Notes under the pieces: model-generated
The model's database searches: none
What the model was told of the DNA's origin: nothing
The model's input: only the letters and a program-made list of their open reading frames with translations
Shown here: one piece after another, positions 33,945-43,600 of the stretch
Position numbering within the stretch: position 1 is the stretch's first letter
Layout: each line of letters opens with the position of its first letter
NCBI GenBank assembly: GCA_964452465.1
Contig: CAYVMD010000016.1
Coordinates: forward strand, 1-44,774
Length of the DNA: 44,774 nucleotides
Direction of reading: 5' to 3'
DNA from: CAYVMD01 sp964452465
GTDB taxonomy: Bacteria > Armatimonadota > JACIXR01
Translations under genes and position numbers: made by a program

Positions 33945-35002
33945 AGGAGAGGAAATTCAACAGGGAAACGGAAAATTATTTGCGGGCGGTGGAGTTCCGC
34001 TATCCGGAATGGGTCCCCTGCACGGTAGCGCTCATGCCCGCTACCTGGAAGAAGTATAGGGAAGCCTTAGAGGAGGTAGTCCTCCGTCATCCTAAGTTAT
34101 TCCCCCACTTCCAAAAGGGAAGCGTGAATTACGATGCGATCTACGACCCCGGGTATAAAGAGGGGGCATTTACCGATGCTTGGGGATGCGTTTGGCAGAA
34201 TGTGGCGGAGGGCTTGGAGGGGATAGTAGTAGAACATCCTTTGGAAGATTGGGAAGCGCTCAAGGAGTATAAGCCACCCGATCCTATAACGCAAGGGGAT
34301 AGAGGACCCGCTCCGGATTGGGAGAGGTTGAGGGAGCATTTTCGAAGGGTGAAAGAGGAAGGAGGGTTAGCCTGGGGAGGGGTGCCCCACGGCTTTATGT
34401 TCATGCGCCTATTTTACCTGCGAGGGATGGAGAACTTCATGGTGGATGTAGCCACCGAGGATCCTCGTCTATCCATCCTTATAGATATGGTCCTGGAATA
34501 CAACCTGAAGTTGGTCAATAAGTGGCTGGAGATAGGAGCGGATTTCATCAGTTTTGGGGACGACCTGGGTAGCCAGAAGTCCCTGCTCATCAATCCCAAG
34601 CAGTTCAGGAAGTACCTCAAGCCCTGCTACGCCAAGATATTCAAGACCTGCCGGGAGGGAGGGGCTTATGTTTATTTCCACAGCGATGGGCACATCCTGG
34701 AGGTAATAGATGACCTGATAGAATGTGGGGTCAATGTCCTCAACCCCCAAATTCGTGCCAACACATTGGAGGGATTAGTCCAAACCTGCAAGGGGAGGGT
34801 CTGCATCAATTTGGATCTCGACCGTCAACTCTTCCCTTTCGCCACGCCGGATGAGATAAGGCGACATATCTACGAAGCCTTCGAAGCTCTCTACCTTCCC
34901 GAGGGGGGATTGATGCTGTATGCGGAATGCGAGCCAGATGTCCCTTTAGAGAATATAGAGGTCATATGCCAAACATTGGAGGAGATAATGGAAAGCAAGT
35001 AA
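33941..35002 (+). CDS. URO-D/MtaA-fold protein (uroporphyrinogen decarboxylase family)
   Basis: 353 residues. Belongs to the URO-D superfamily by its layout and blocks: KPCYAKIFKTCREGGAYVYF, FHSDGH (246-251), ISFGDDLGSQKSLL (about 203-216) and the C-terminal GGLMLYAECEPDVPLENIE. Family members include haem-pathway decarboxylases and methyltransferases acting on corrinoid-bound methyl groups; the present sequence is of the divergent type frequent in Armatimonadota and Planctomycetes, and haem synthesis is unlikely. It starts by an ATGA overlap with the GH38 gene and is followed after 15 nt by a glycosidase-like gene, so it belongs to a glycan operon. Substrate unknown; demethylation of O-methyl sugars is a guess. 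Confidence 0.8.
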   Translation: MKERKFNRETENYLRAVEFRYPEWVPCTVALMPATWKKYREALEEVVLRHPKLFPHFQKGSVNYDAIYDPGYKEGAFTDAWGCVWQNVAEGLEGIVVEHPLEDWEALKEYKPPDPITQGDRGPAPDWERLREHFRRVKEEGGLAWGGVPHGFMFMRLFYLRGMENFMVDVATEDPRLSILIDMVLEYNLKLVNKWLEIGADFISFGDDLGSQKSLLINPKQFRKYLKPCYAKIFKTCREGGAYVYFHSDGHILEVIDDLIECGVNVLNPQIRANTLEGLVQTCKGRVCINLDLDRQLFPFATPDEIRRHIYEAFEALYLPEGGLMLYAECEPDVPLENIEVICQTLEEIMESK

Positions 35003-35017
35003 AGGAGGAGATGGTTT

Positions 35018-36235
35018 ATGCCTTTAGCGCTCCTTGGGTTAGCGGTGATGGGACTTAAGGTGTCCGTTTTATTCTCCTTCGAGGACAAGGCAGATTTGGG
35101 GAAGATCGTGTGCAACAATACGAAGATAGAGAGGACGACGAAGGATGCCACGGAGGGGCGTTATGCCCTTACAGTGGAGTTTCAACCCGCGGAGTGGCCG
35201 AACATCTATTTCCGCATCGGGCAAGCATTCCAAAATGGCGATTGGAGCCAGCAAGGGGGCATGGCGATGGATGTGAGGAATCCTGAGAAGGAAGCGGTAA
35301 CCCTTTTCCTGCGGGTGGACGACGATTTCTCCGCTAATGGGGTAGAGCATTGCCGAACCGCCAGCGCCACGATACCTCCAGGAACGAAGGTTACCCTTGT
35401 TATGCCGTTCAAACTCGCCATACCCCCTGGCATGAGGGGAGGACCTCCTCTTTTGCCCCACGCCCAAACGATGAATGTCTATGGACCGGAGATAGATTGG
35501 AGCCATATCGTTGCCTTTCAATTCTTCCTTGCCAAACCTCAAAAGCCCTTGTCCCTTATCCTGGATAACATCCGCCTTCTGCCTCCTCCCAAATGGGAGG
35601 GGATAGTTGACCGCTACGGTCAATACACCGGCGACACTTGGAAGGGAAAGGTCAAGAGCGACGAGGACCTCAAAAAGCAGAGAGAAGAGGAGGAAAAATG
35701 GCTGAAATTGAATCCCCCTCCCCCGGACAGGGACGAATTTGGAGGATGGAAGGAGGGACCTCAACTCAGGGCGACCGGATTCTTCCGCACCGCCTATGTT
35801 GTGGAGGGGAAGGAGGTCGAACCACCTGCTAATTTAAGGGAAGGCAAGGGTCGATGGTGGTTAGTGACCCCAAGCGGGCATCTCTTCTTCTCCTTGGGGG
35901 TGGATTGCGTATGGGAGGGGGAGGGCTCGCCCATAGAAGGACGGGAATACATGTTCACCTGGCTTCCCAAACCGCCGGACCCCTTAAGCGAGTTCTATCA
36001 AGGAGGATGGGTGCACTTTTACAAGATGAACCTGAAGAGGAAATACGGGGAGGATTGGCGGAAGATATGGCCCCAGATGGCGGTTAGGCGCCTTTTGGCT
36101 TGGGGATTCAATACCATCGGAAACTGGTCGGCGGGGGAAGTCTCCCCTACACGGTGGCGATCCACTATGGGGGCGACTTCGCTTGGTTTGGAAGGACGCC
36201 GGATGTCTTCGATGAACGCTTCCGGAGGAAGATAG
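35018..36235 (+). CDS. GH-A-like glycosidase, 5' part of a frameshifted gene
   Basis: N-terminal part of a secreted glycosidase of the agarase/GH42-like GH-A kind. Start ATG at 35018 with GGAGGAG upstream; signal-like MPLALLGLAVMGLKVSVLF. Residues about 20-200 look like a carbohydrate-binding beta-sandwich (FRIGQAFQNGDW, DVRNPEKEAVTLFLRVDDD). The barrel begins near 285 (WWLVTPSGHLFFSLGVDCVW) and runs to RLLAWGFNTIGNWSA (about 359-372). There the homology leaves the frame at a run of five G (36133-36137); the last ~33 residues of this frame are out-of-frame sequence. With one extra G the reading continues in the second part for a 686-residue protein. Confidence 0.75.
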   Translation: MPLALLGLAVMGLKVSVLFSFEDKADLGKIVCNNTKIERTTKDATEGRYALTVEFQPAEWPNIYFRIGQAFQNGDWSQQGGMAMDVRNPEKEAVTLFLRVDDDFSANGVEHCRTASATIPPGTKVTLVMPFKLAIPPGMRGGPPLLPHAQTMNVYGPEIDWSHIVAFQFFLAKPQKPLSLILDNIRLLPPPKWEGIVDRYGQYTGDTWKGKVKSDEDLKKQREEEEKWLKLNPPPPDRDEFGGWKEGPQLRATGFFRTAYVVEGKEVEPPANLREGKGRWWLVTPSGHLFFSLGVDCVWEGEGSPIEGREYMFTWLPKPPDPLSEFYQGGWVHFYKMNLKRKYGEDWRKIWPQMAVRRLLAWGFNTIGNWSAGEVSPTRWRSTMGATSLGLEGRRMSSMNASGGR

Positions 36236-37077
36236 AGCAAACGATAGATGACGCTACCAAGGAATGGCGCAACGACCCCTGGTGTCTGGGATACTTCGTG
36301 GATAACGAACTCCCCTGGAGCGGTTGGGGAGGGGATCCCGTTTCCCGCTACGAGCTTCCCCGCCGAGCCTTAGCAAGCGGTAGCGATCTATTCACGAAGA
36401 GGGAGTTCGTCAGGCTCCTGCAGGATAAATATGGGAACATCGAGAATCTCAATAAGGCGTGGAATGTCAATGTTGCTTCCTGGGAGGAATTGCTGGAAAA
36501 GCCCCTTAACCTCCCTCCCAATATGACGGAGGCTTGCATAGAGGATCTGAAGGAAATGCTCATCCATTATGCGCGTCGTTACTTCCAATGCGTGAGGGAT
36601 GCCTTGAGAAGGTATGCTCCCAATCAACTTTACCTCGGCTGTAGATTCGCCTCCCGTCCCTTGGAAGTGGTAAAGGTAGCGGGAGAGTATTGCGATGTAG
36701 TTAGTTTCAACATCTATGCAAGGGAGGTAAACGAGAGGGAATGGGCTTTCACGAACGAGTTGGGAAAGCCCTGCATCATCGGCGAGTTTCACTTCGGTGC
36801 TCTGGACAGAGGGATGTTTCACACCGGATTGGTGCCGGTAGGCAATCAAGAGGAAAGAGGGAAGGCATATCAGCACTATGTGCGAAGCGTCTTCAACCTA
36901 CCTGCATTTGTTGGTTGCCACTGGTTCCAATATATAGACGAGCCCCTGACGGGTCGCTTCGATGGAGAGAATTATAACATAGGCTTCGTGTCGGGAGTCG
37001 ACTATCCCTATTGGGAGTTAGTGAGATCGGCACGGGAGCTCAACTCCCAAGTATATAATATCCTGGGGAGGAAATGA
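36136..37077 (+). CDS. GH-A-like glycosidase, 3' part of a frameshifted gene
   Basis: C-terminal catalytic half, continuing the gene that begins at 35018, read in the -1 frame from the G5 tract. The text resumes as LPYTVAIHYGGDFAWF. Candidate catalytic residues are Glu in FVDNELPW (acid/base, about residue 428 of the joined protein) and Glu in IIGEFHFG (nucleophile, about 588), then HWFQYIDEPLTGRFDGENYN, a pattern of GH-A clan enzymes. The frame has no plausible start of its own: the only upstream start codons lie inside the first part. The stop overlaps the next start (ATGA). A single missing base, a true mutation, or a sequencing error would explain it; the intact reading on both sides favours recent origin or error. 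Confidence 0.75.
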   Translation, partial: GSLPYTVAIHYGGDFAWFGRTPDVFDERFRRKIEQTIDDATKEWRNDPWCLGYFVDNELPWSGWGGDPVSRYELPRRALASGSDLFTKREFVRLLQDKYGNIENLNKAWNVNVASWEELLEKPLNLPPNMTEACIEDLKEMLIHYARRYFQCVRDALRRYAPNQLYLGCRFASRPLEVVKVAGEYCDVVSFNIYAREVNEREWAFTNELGKPCIIGEFHFGALDRGMFHTGLVPVGNQEERGKAYQHYVRSVFNLPAFVGCHWFQYIDEPLTGRFDGENYNIGFVSGVDYPYWELVRSARELNSQVYNILGRK

Positions 37078-40000
37078 GGCTCCTCTTGTGGGAGCTACTT
37101 TGCCTTTGGTTACCCCTCGCCTTGGCAGGGGGAAGCGAGGGGAATTGGGTGAAGAACCCGAGTTTCGAGTGGGGAGATGAAACCTCCGCCAATAATTGGG
37201 ATCTATGGGGAGCGGGAGGCGATGTCACGGAGAGGACTTTCCTAAATAGCCATAGTGGGCAGTTCTGCCTGCGCATAATAAGGCATCGCCCCAAGGATTG
37301 GGCGGGCGCCAGTAGCATCTCCTGGAATCCCCAAGGGGTGAAAAGGTGGTTCGTCTTCGCCTATGCGAAGGCAAAGGCGAAGGGAGAGAATAATTTCCTC
37401 TACCTTCGCTTCTGGGGAGATGGTGGGTTCTTCCATCAAACGGGACCCCGAATCCCACCCGCTACTCAAGGTTGGGAGACGGTATATGGCTTCGTTGAGA
37501 CACCGCCCGAGGCAAAGAGAATGGATTTCAGCGTGCAGATATGGTCCCCTCCTCCATCAGAGGTATGGATAGACGATGTCTTCGTAACCCCCGCCGATGA
37601 AGCCCTCCCCCTTGAGGAATATGTGAAGAGGGCAAAGGTTTACCTTAAAGAGATAACGCCCACGGTCATCATCCCAGGAACTCCCTGCGAAGGACGATAC
37701 CTTAAAGAGAGCAAAAACACCTCCTGCCAACCCGGGGTTCGGCGCCTCTCCCCCAAGGGTCACCTCCTCTATCAATTCCCCTCCAACCTTTTCCCCTCCG
37801 GGGCTTTGAAGATGGAGTTCAAGGGCGAGGTAAGCCTGGCGATAGCGAACAAGGGCAAATGGTTCTCTATACCTCCCCACGCTGTCAAACAGGAGGGAGG
37901 GGTGAAATACGCCACTTTCTCCCTGGAGAGGTTTCCCCTCCAAGTAGCGTTAAGGGTGAGGCTCTCTTCCTCCCGGGGAGGAGAGATATTCAAGATGGAT
38001 TTCTTCTCGGAAGGGGTTGATTTAGATATGGACGGCGTCAAGGATTCCTTTGAACGCTTCTTGGGAGTGGACCTTAAGGAGGTCCTTTCCAAGGGAATCA
38101 CCTCCCCTCGCACCTCCTTTCAAACCCATCTGGGCTATGTTCCTTTCCACGATATAAGAACGGACATAGTGATAATCGCCGACAACGCCCCTCATAAGAT
38201 CCATTCCTGGAAGGGGAAGGGCTACATACCCTATGTTATGTATGGATTCAGGGATGGGGAAGATTGGGTGCGAGAACATCCGGACGAGGTGCAGACAACC
38301 GAGGATGGCACGAAGCTGACCTGCGGACCTGGTTCATATTACCTCGTCCCTACCGAGAATCGGGTGAGCAAGGCGTTAGATTACTTCAAAAGGGCATTGG
38401 AAGGAGGAGCAAAGGCGGTATGTCCAGAGGAGCCCGAGTTCTTCGCCTCCGCCGGCTACAGCGATGCTTTCAAGCATGCCTTCGAGAAGAGATACGGCAA
38501 GCCCTGGTCCCCCTCCCAGGAACCCCAGAACCGCTGGCTTTGGGAACGGCTGAAGGGAGAGATGGAGATCAACATCCTCAGCGAGATCTATAAATTAGCA
38601 AGGACATACGACCCATCGGTGAAAACCTTCCTCCTCGCCCATTCTCCCCTCAATTACACCGAGAGCGGCATCGTCTTCCCCCATTATCAGATGCTGGAGA
38701 CCGGCTTGGTGGACGAGGTGATCGACCAGACCTGGTCGGATATGATAAGGGGACACACCAAATATGCGGGAGAGAGGAAGGAAAGGTTGGTGGAGAACGC
38801 CTATCTATACTATGCCTCCGCCGTGGGATACGCTCATGGCAAGGTGAAGGGCTTGTGGTTCCTCCATGATCCCCTCGCGGATAACCCCTCCCTTTCCATC
38901 GAGGAATACGAGAGGGCATACCAAGCCAATGTTGTGGCGAGCCTCCTTTTCCCCCAGGTGTCCCAATACGAGGTAATGCCCTGGCCAGTCCGCATCTTCC
39001 AGCATATACCTTCTTGGTATGAGCAGGAGATAATGAGCGTCATCCAGGCGCTGTCAGAGATGAAGGATTACGATGGGCAAGCGGAATGGTTCAATCCCCA
39101 TGGAGAGGTGGGAGTGGTGATGGGGGATGGCGCGGTTTACCAAAGGGGAGGTCCCTATGCGAGCGATATGGATTGCTTCTATGGTCTCATGCTCCCCATC
39201 CTCTATGCTGGCTATGCCCTGGATATCCCTCACCTGGAGCGCTTCACTGAGGTCGGCTATCTGGATAAATATAGGGTCTTGCTTTTAAGTTACGATCCTC
39301 AAAAGCCCCTCTCCCCGGATGTCAATTTTGCCCTGGCGGAGTGGGTGAAAAAGGGAGGGGCGCTCATACTGTTTGGAGGAGATGATCCCTTCAATGAAGT
39401 GGAGGAATGGTGGAGAAAGGAAGGCTTCCCCTCCCCTCAAGACCATCTCCTCTCCCTGCTGGGCATCGATGTCAATACGAGGAAGGTCTGGAGGGCTGAG
39501 GAGGGAGATTACAAGGTCGCCCTGGAAACTTCCTACAAGGGGAGGCTAGGCGAGAACAGAGGCTGGTATGAGATAGATCTCACCCCCTACCTGGCAAGGG
39601 CAGGGGAGGTGTTCGTGAAGTTCGAGGACACCATAAAGGGCGATGGCTGGGGTCCTGCCCTCTTCAAAGCGAGGATAGAAGGGAAGAGGAATGGAGAACC
39701 CTTTGTCATAGAGTTCACGCCTAAAACAGAGGAGGAAGCGAGATACATGTTCTTGGATCATGGCTCCTCCACCTTTGGGGAATTGCGCTTCGCCGATGGG
39801 CAATCTTATTGGATTTATCGCTTTCCCCTGGGGCGAAATGTGGAGGCAAAGGTTTTCCTGGATATCCAAAACCAGTTTCGGGTAAGTGTAGCGGACTCCG
39901 ATCCCCGTGCACTCCTCGCTCAGTTGGTACCCGCGGGGGATAACGAGATAGCCAAAGAAGTTCCCGTCCTTCCCTTAAGCGGAGGCACTTCCTTGACCAC

Positions 40001-40667
40001 CTACGAGGTTCCCGAGGGCCAGGAGATCTACAAGGTCCCCGGGAACATCCTCCCCGGGAAGGTTTCCTTCCATAAGGAAGTGGGCAAGGGGATGATTTAC
40101 TTCTTCGGCTTCACGCCCGCCATCTGTGCCCGCACACCGGAGGGAGCGAAGTGCCTCCAAAGGGTGGTGGATTGCGCCTTAAAAAGGTTCGGCAAGACCC
40201 TCTTCTCGCCGGGCAAGATGCTCCTAAAGAGGGGTCCTTATATCATCTGTAAGAGTTTCACGGAAGAAGTAGAGTTTCAGGGCAATCTGATAGATATATT
40301 CAATCCCGGGATTCCGCTCGAGAAGAGGCACAAGGTTGAGCGAGGAGGATGGTGCCTCTTGAGGGATATGAGCGATCGGATGAAAGGCGATGGACCCACT
40401 ATCCTCTGGGCGACCTCCAAGTTGCACTGGCAAGAGTCCTCCTCTAACCTGATAAGGGTCCTCCTATCAGGTCCGGAAGCCACCTCCGCCCGCATGCGCA
40501 TCTTCCTGGGAGGGAAACGTCTCAAGAAGATAGAAGCGCTAAACGCCAAGGGCGAAAGGGAGGAGATGGACTACGAAATGGATGGGGAAACGGCGCTTCT
40601 TAAATATCAAAATCGGGCGGATGGCATAGCGATGAAGATCTATTTCGAAGGAGGCAAACAACGATGA
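37074..40667 (+). CDS. Secreted multidomain protein, probable glycoside hydrolase of unknown family
   Basis: 1197 residues. Signal peptide MRLLLWELLCLWLPLALAGG; residues about 22-172 are a CBM-like beta-sandwich (NWVKNPSFEWGDET, SEVWIDDVFVTP). A calcium-loop-like DLDMDGVKDSFE stands at about 316-327. Residues about 355-660 look like a (beta/alpha)8 barrel with CPEEPEFFASAGYSDAF (Glu452, 453 and 455 as candidate acids), DPSVKTFLLAHSPLN and EVIDQTWSD. A Rossmann/GATase-like segment follows (about 730-800, RVLLLSYDPQKPL, WVKKGGALILFGGDD) as after GH42-type barrels. The C-terminal third (800-1197) is beta-rich and not recognised. It starts and ends with ATGA overlaps in the mannosidase operon. 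No known family is matched with confidence. Confidence 0.65.
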   Translation: MRLLLWELLCLWLPLALAGGSEGNWVKNPSFEWGDETSANNWDLWGAGGDVTERTFLNSHSGQFCLRIIRHRPKDWAGASSISWNPQGVKRWFVFAYAKAKAKGENNFLYLRFWGDGGFFHQTGPRIPPATQGWETVYGFVETPPEAKRMDFSVQIWSPPPSEVWIDDVFVTPADEALPLEEYVKRAKVYLKEITPTVIIPGTPCEGRYLKESKNTSCQPGVRRLSPKGHLLYQFPSNLFPSGALKMEFKGEVSLAIANKGKWFSIPPHAVKQEGGVKYATFSLERFPLQVALRVRLSSSRGGEIFKMDFFSEGVDLDMDGVKDSFERFLGVDLKEVLSKGITSPRTSFQTHLGYVPFHDIRTDIVIIADNAPHKIHSWKGKGYIPYVMYGFRDGEDWVREHPDEVQTTEDGTKLTCGPGSYYLVPTENRVSKALDYFKRALEGGAKAVCPEEPEFFASAGYSDAFKHAFEKRYGKPWSPSQEPQNRWLWERLKGEMEINILSEIYKLARTYDPSVKTFLLAHSPLNYTESGIVFPHYQMLETGLVDEVIDQTWSDMIRGHTKYAGERKERLVENAYLYYASAVGYAHGKVKGLWFLHDPLADNPSLSIEEYERAYQANVVASLLFPQVSQYEVMPWPVRIFQHIPSWYEQEIMSVIQALSEMKDYDGQAEWFNPHGEVGVVMGDGAVYQRGGPYASDMDCFYGLMLPILYAGYALDIPHLERFTEVGYLDKYRVLLLSYDPQKPLSPDVNFALAEWVKKGGALILFGGDDPFNEVEEWWRKEGFPSPQDHLLSLLGIDVNTRKVWRAEEGDYKVALETSYKGRLGENRGWYEIDLTPYLARAGEVFVKFEDTIKGDGWGPALFKARIEGKRNGEPFVIEFTPKTEEEARYMFLDHGSSTFGELRFADGQSYWIYRFPLGRNVEAKVFLDIQNQFRVSVADSDPRALLAQLVPAGDNEIAKEVPVLPLSGGTSLTTYEVPEGQEIYKVPGNILPGKVSFHKEVGKGMIYFFGFTPAICARTPEGAKCLQRVVDCALKRFGKTLFSPGKMLLKRGPYIICKSFTEEVEFQGNLIDIFNPGIPLEKRHKVERGGWCLLRDMSDRMKGDGPTILWATSKLHWQESSSNLIRVLLSGPEATSARMRIFLGGKRLKKIEALNAKGEREEMDYEMDGETALLKYQNRADGIAMKIYFEGGKQR

Positions 40668-43600
40668 TGAAATGCCTTTTCTTTTTACTTCCCCTCCTCT
40701 CCCTCGCCTTCCCCTTCTCCCTCGATGGAGAGTGGACCTTGAAAACCACGGATGGAAGCGTACAATTGAAAGCCAGGATCCCCTGCACGGTGAAGGGCGC
40801 CCTACTGGCTAATAATTCCATACCTCATCCCTATATCGCCATGAATAACGAAGCCTCCCAATGGGTGGAGGAGAAAACCTGGATCTGGGAGAAGCAGTTC
40901 GATTTCAAGAAGAGGGAAGGCAAACGCTACTTTTTGAAGATAGGGGGAATAGCGCCAGGGGGAGAGGTGAGCCTTAACGGAAAGCAGATAGACAAGGTGG
41001 AGGGAATGTTCGCCCAGCCACTCGTGGAGGTAACCGATATCCTGCGGGATGGCAAGAACACCATTCAGATAATCACCAAACCAGAGAGGGAACGGACGAG
41101 GGCTATAGCTTGCCAGATGTCCTATGGGTGGGATTTCGCACCTCGCATCATCCCCCTCGGCATATTGCGCCCCATAAGCATAACGGAAAACGGACCTGCC
41201 CTTATAAAGGACCCGTTCCTGAAATTAAAGGAGATCAAGGGGAGTATCGCGGAGGTCGAACTTTCCCTCAGCATTGATTCCAAAGTAAGGGGAAAAGGGA
41301 GAGTCACTATATCCATTAAAGGGGAAAATTTCAAAACGAAGGAATTGGAAGTGGTGCGGGAAGTTGCCTTATCCCTCGGCGAGCAAAAAAAGAAGTTCTC
41401 CCTCCAGATTCCCGACCCCAAATTGTGGTACCCCATGGGATTCGGCAAGCAGAACCTCTATAGGTTGGATATCCGGCTCCTTCTGGGAGGTCAAACCTCT
41501 TCCCAAACATCCTTCCTCACCGGACTGCGAAGGTTGGAGTGGGAGAATAACGAGGGCTTAAAGGGAGGTTACCCTTGGATATTAAAGGTCAACGGCGTAA
41601 GGGTCTACTGCAAGGGGGCTAACTGGGTTCCCGTGGATGCGCTATTTTCCCTTTCCCCGGATAGGTACGAGAGGTTGATAGACCTTGCGGAGATGGCGGG
41701 CATAAATATGTTGCGCATTTGGGGTGGAGGGATCGTGGAGGAAGATGCGCTCTACGAACTTTGCGATCGAAGAGGGATACTCCTCTGGCAGGAGTTCCCC
41801 CTTGCCTGCGCGGATTATCCCGAAATTCCTCGTTCCGCCTTCCTCCAAAATGTCCAAGATGCTATCCTCCGGCTGAGGAACCATCCCAGCCTTGTTTTGT
41901 GGTGTGGAGGCAACGAATTCGACCCCGATAATTCTTCAAACAAGGACCTTGTGGATGGAATGGACAAACTTTGCCAGAGTTTGGATGGCACTCGCCCCTT
42001 TCACCGCGCCTCTCCCTACGGGGGAGACGTGCACGATTGGTCGGTCTGGCACGGCTCCGCTCCCTACACCAACTATCGCGCCTTTTCCTTCTTCCGAAGC
42101 GAGGCAGGACTACAGGCTCCCCCTCCCTTAGAGGATATCGAACGCTTCCTCAGCCCCGAGAAGATCTACCCACCCTCCCAGGAGTGGGAATATCACCTCG
42201 CCAATGCCTCCAAGATGCGCATGTATGGGGAGATCTACGGCTCCATCTCGGGCTTAGAGGATTTCGTAAAGAAATCCCAACTCGCCCAGGCGATAACCTA
42301 TCAATTCAATTTGGACTCCTGTCTGAAGAACATGTGGCGCAATTCTGGCTGTCTCATCTGGCAGTTCAACGATCCCTGGCCCAACTTCTCCTGGAGCATG
42401 GTGGACTGGTATGGAAACCCCAAGCCCTCCTTCTATTGGTTCAAATCCGCGAGCCATCCCGTGAATGTCGCCCTCGATTACGATAAGCCCTTCTATTCCC
42501 AGGGGGATAGCATCAATTTAACCGCCTACGCCATCAATATCACCCCCAATCCAGCGAAATATAAGGCGCTCCTCCTAATCGCCTCCCCCAGGAAGATAAT
42601 CCAGGAATTCGCAAAGGAGCATACCTTCGCTCCTCAAAGGAGCGAAAAGATTTGGGAAGTGCGTTTCCAAGTTCCGAGGGATTATGAAGAAGGAGTCCTG
42701 TTCCTCGTCGTTCGCCTCTTGAAAGGGGACGAAATCGTTGTGGAGAAGACCTACCCTCTTCCCATCGCGCGCCTTGTTCCACTACCCTCTCCCCTCGATG
42801 CCCTCGTCATCCTCTCCCAACCCGGACACGAAGAGGAGGAATGGGAACGCTTAGCCTCCCTCCTTGAGGCATTCAATATAAACCTCAAGATAGCAACCGC
42901 GGATTCCCTTCCTCCCTTGGAGGGCTTCCAGGCGATAATAATCGGAGAGAGCCCCAATATAGGAGAAAAATTAAAGGATAAAGCGGGTGAGATAAACTCC
43001 GCAGTGGCAAGGGGAGCGGGGTTGATCCTCGATGGGGGTTGGAATGCCTATGCAGAAGGGAAGCTGAACGCCACCGCCCTGGCAGAAACCTCGCCCCTTT
43101 ACATGCAGGAAAGTTCGTTAAGGGAAAATGTTTGGCTGGGGATAGAAGCGAAGGAAAAAGAGCATCCCCTCCTTGCAGGGCTTCCCCTTTCCACTGTCCC
43201 CGTCATAAGGGGATACAACGAGGAAAAGCCAAAAGAGGACGCTAAGGTAATACTTTCCCTTTCAAATGGGACGCCCCTCCTCGTGGAGGGGAGGTATGGG
43301 GAGGGAATTTGCCTTGCCTTCACCTCGGGCTTGAGGGGAGGCTGGGCGAGCGTGCAAGGCTGGGAAGCCTTCCCCCTCTTCCTTGCCCGCCTTATAGCCT
43401 ACTCGGCTGGAAGGAAGGCGGAGGAATTGAAGTGGGATAAAGGTGGCTTGAACGGGCTCGCAAAGGTCCCCATCAAGATAGAGAAGATGGAGAGCCAAGG
43501 AAAGACACTCCTGCTCACCCTCTCCAACCTTTCCTCCCAGGTCGCTTTCTTCGTCGATCTGAAGATCAAAGTAGAAGGGCACCCCTTCCTACCACCCCAA

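Noticed and set aside
36131..36139. Programmed -1 frameshift site
   Set aside because: G GGG GAA does not fit X XXY YYZ, and no downstream stem or pseudoknot is evident; a missing G is simpler.
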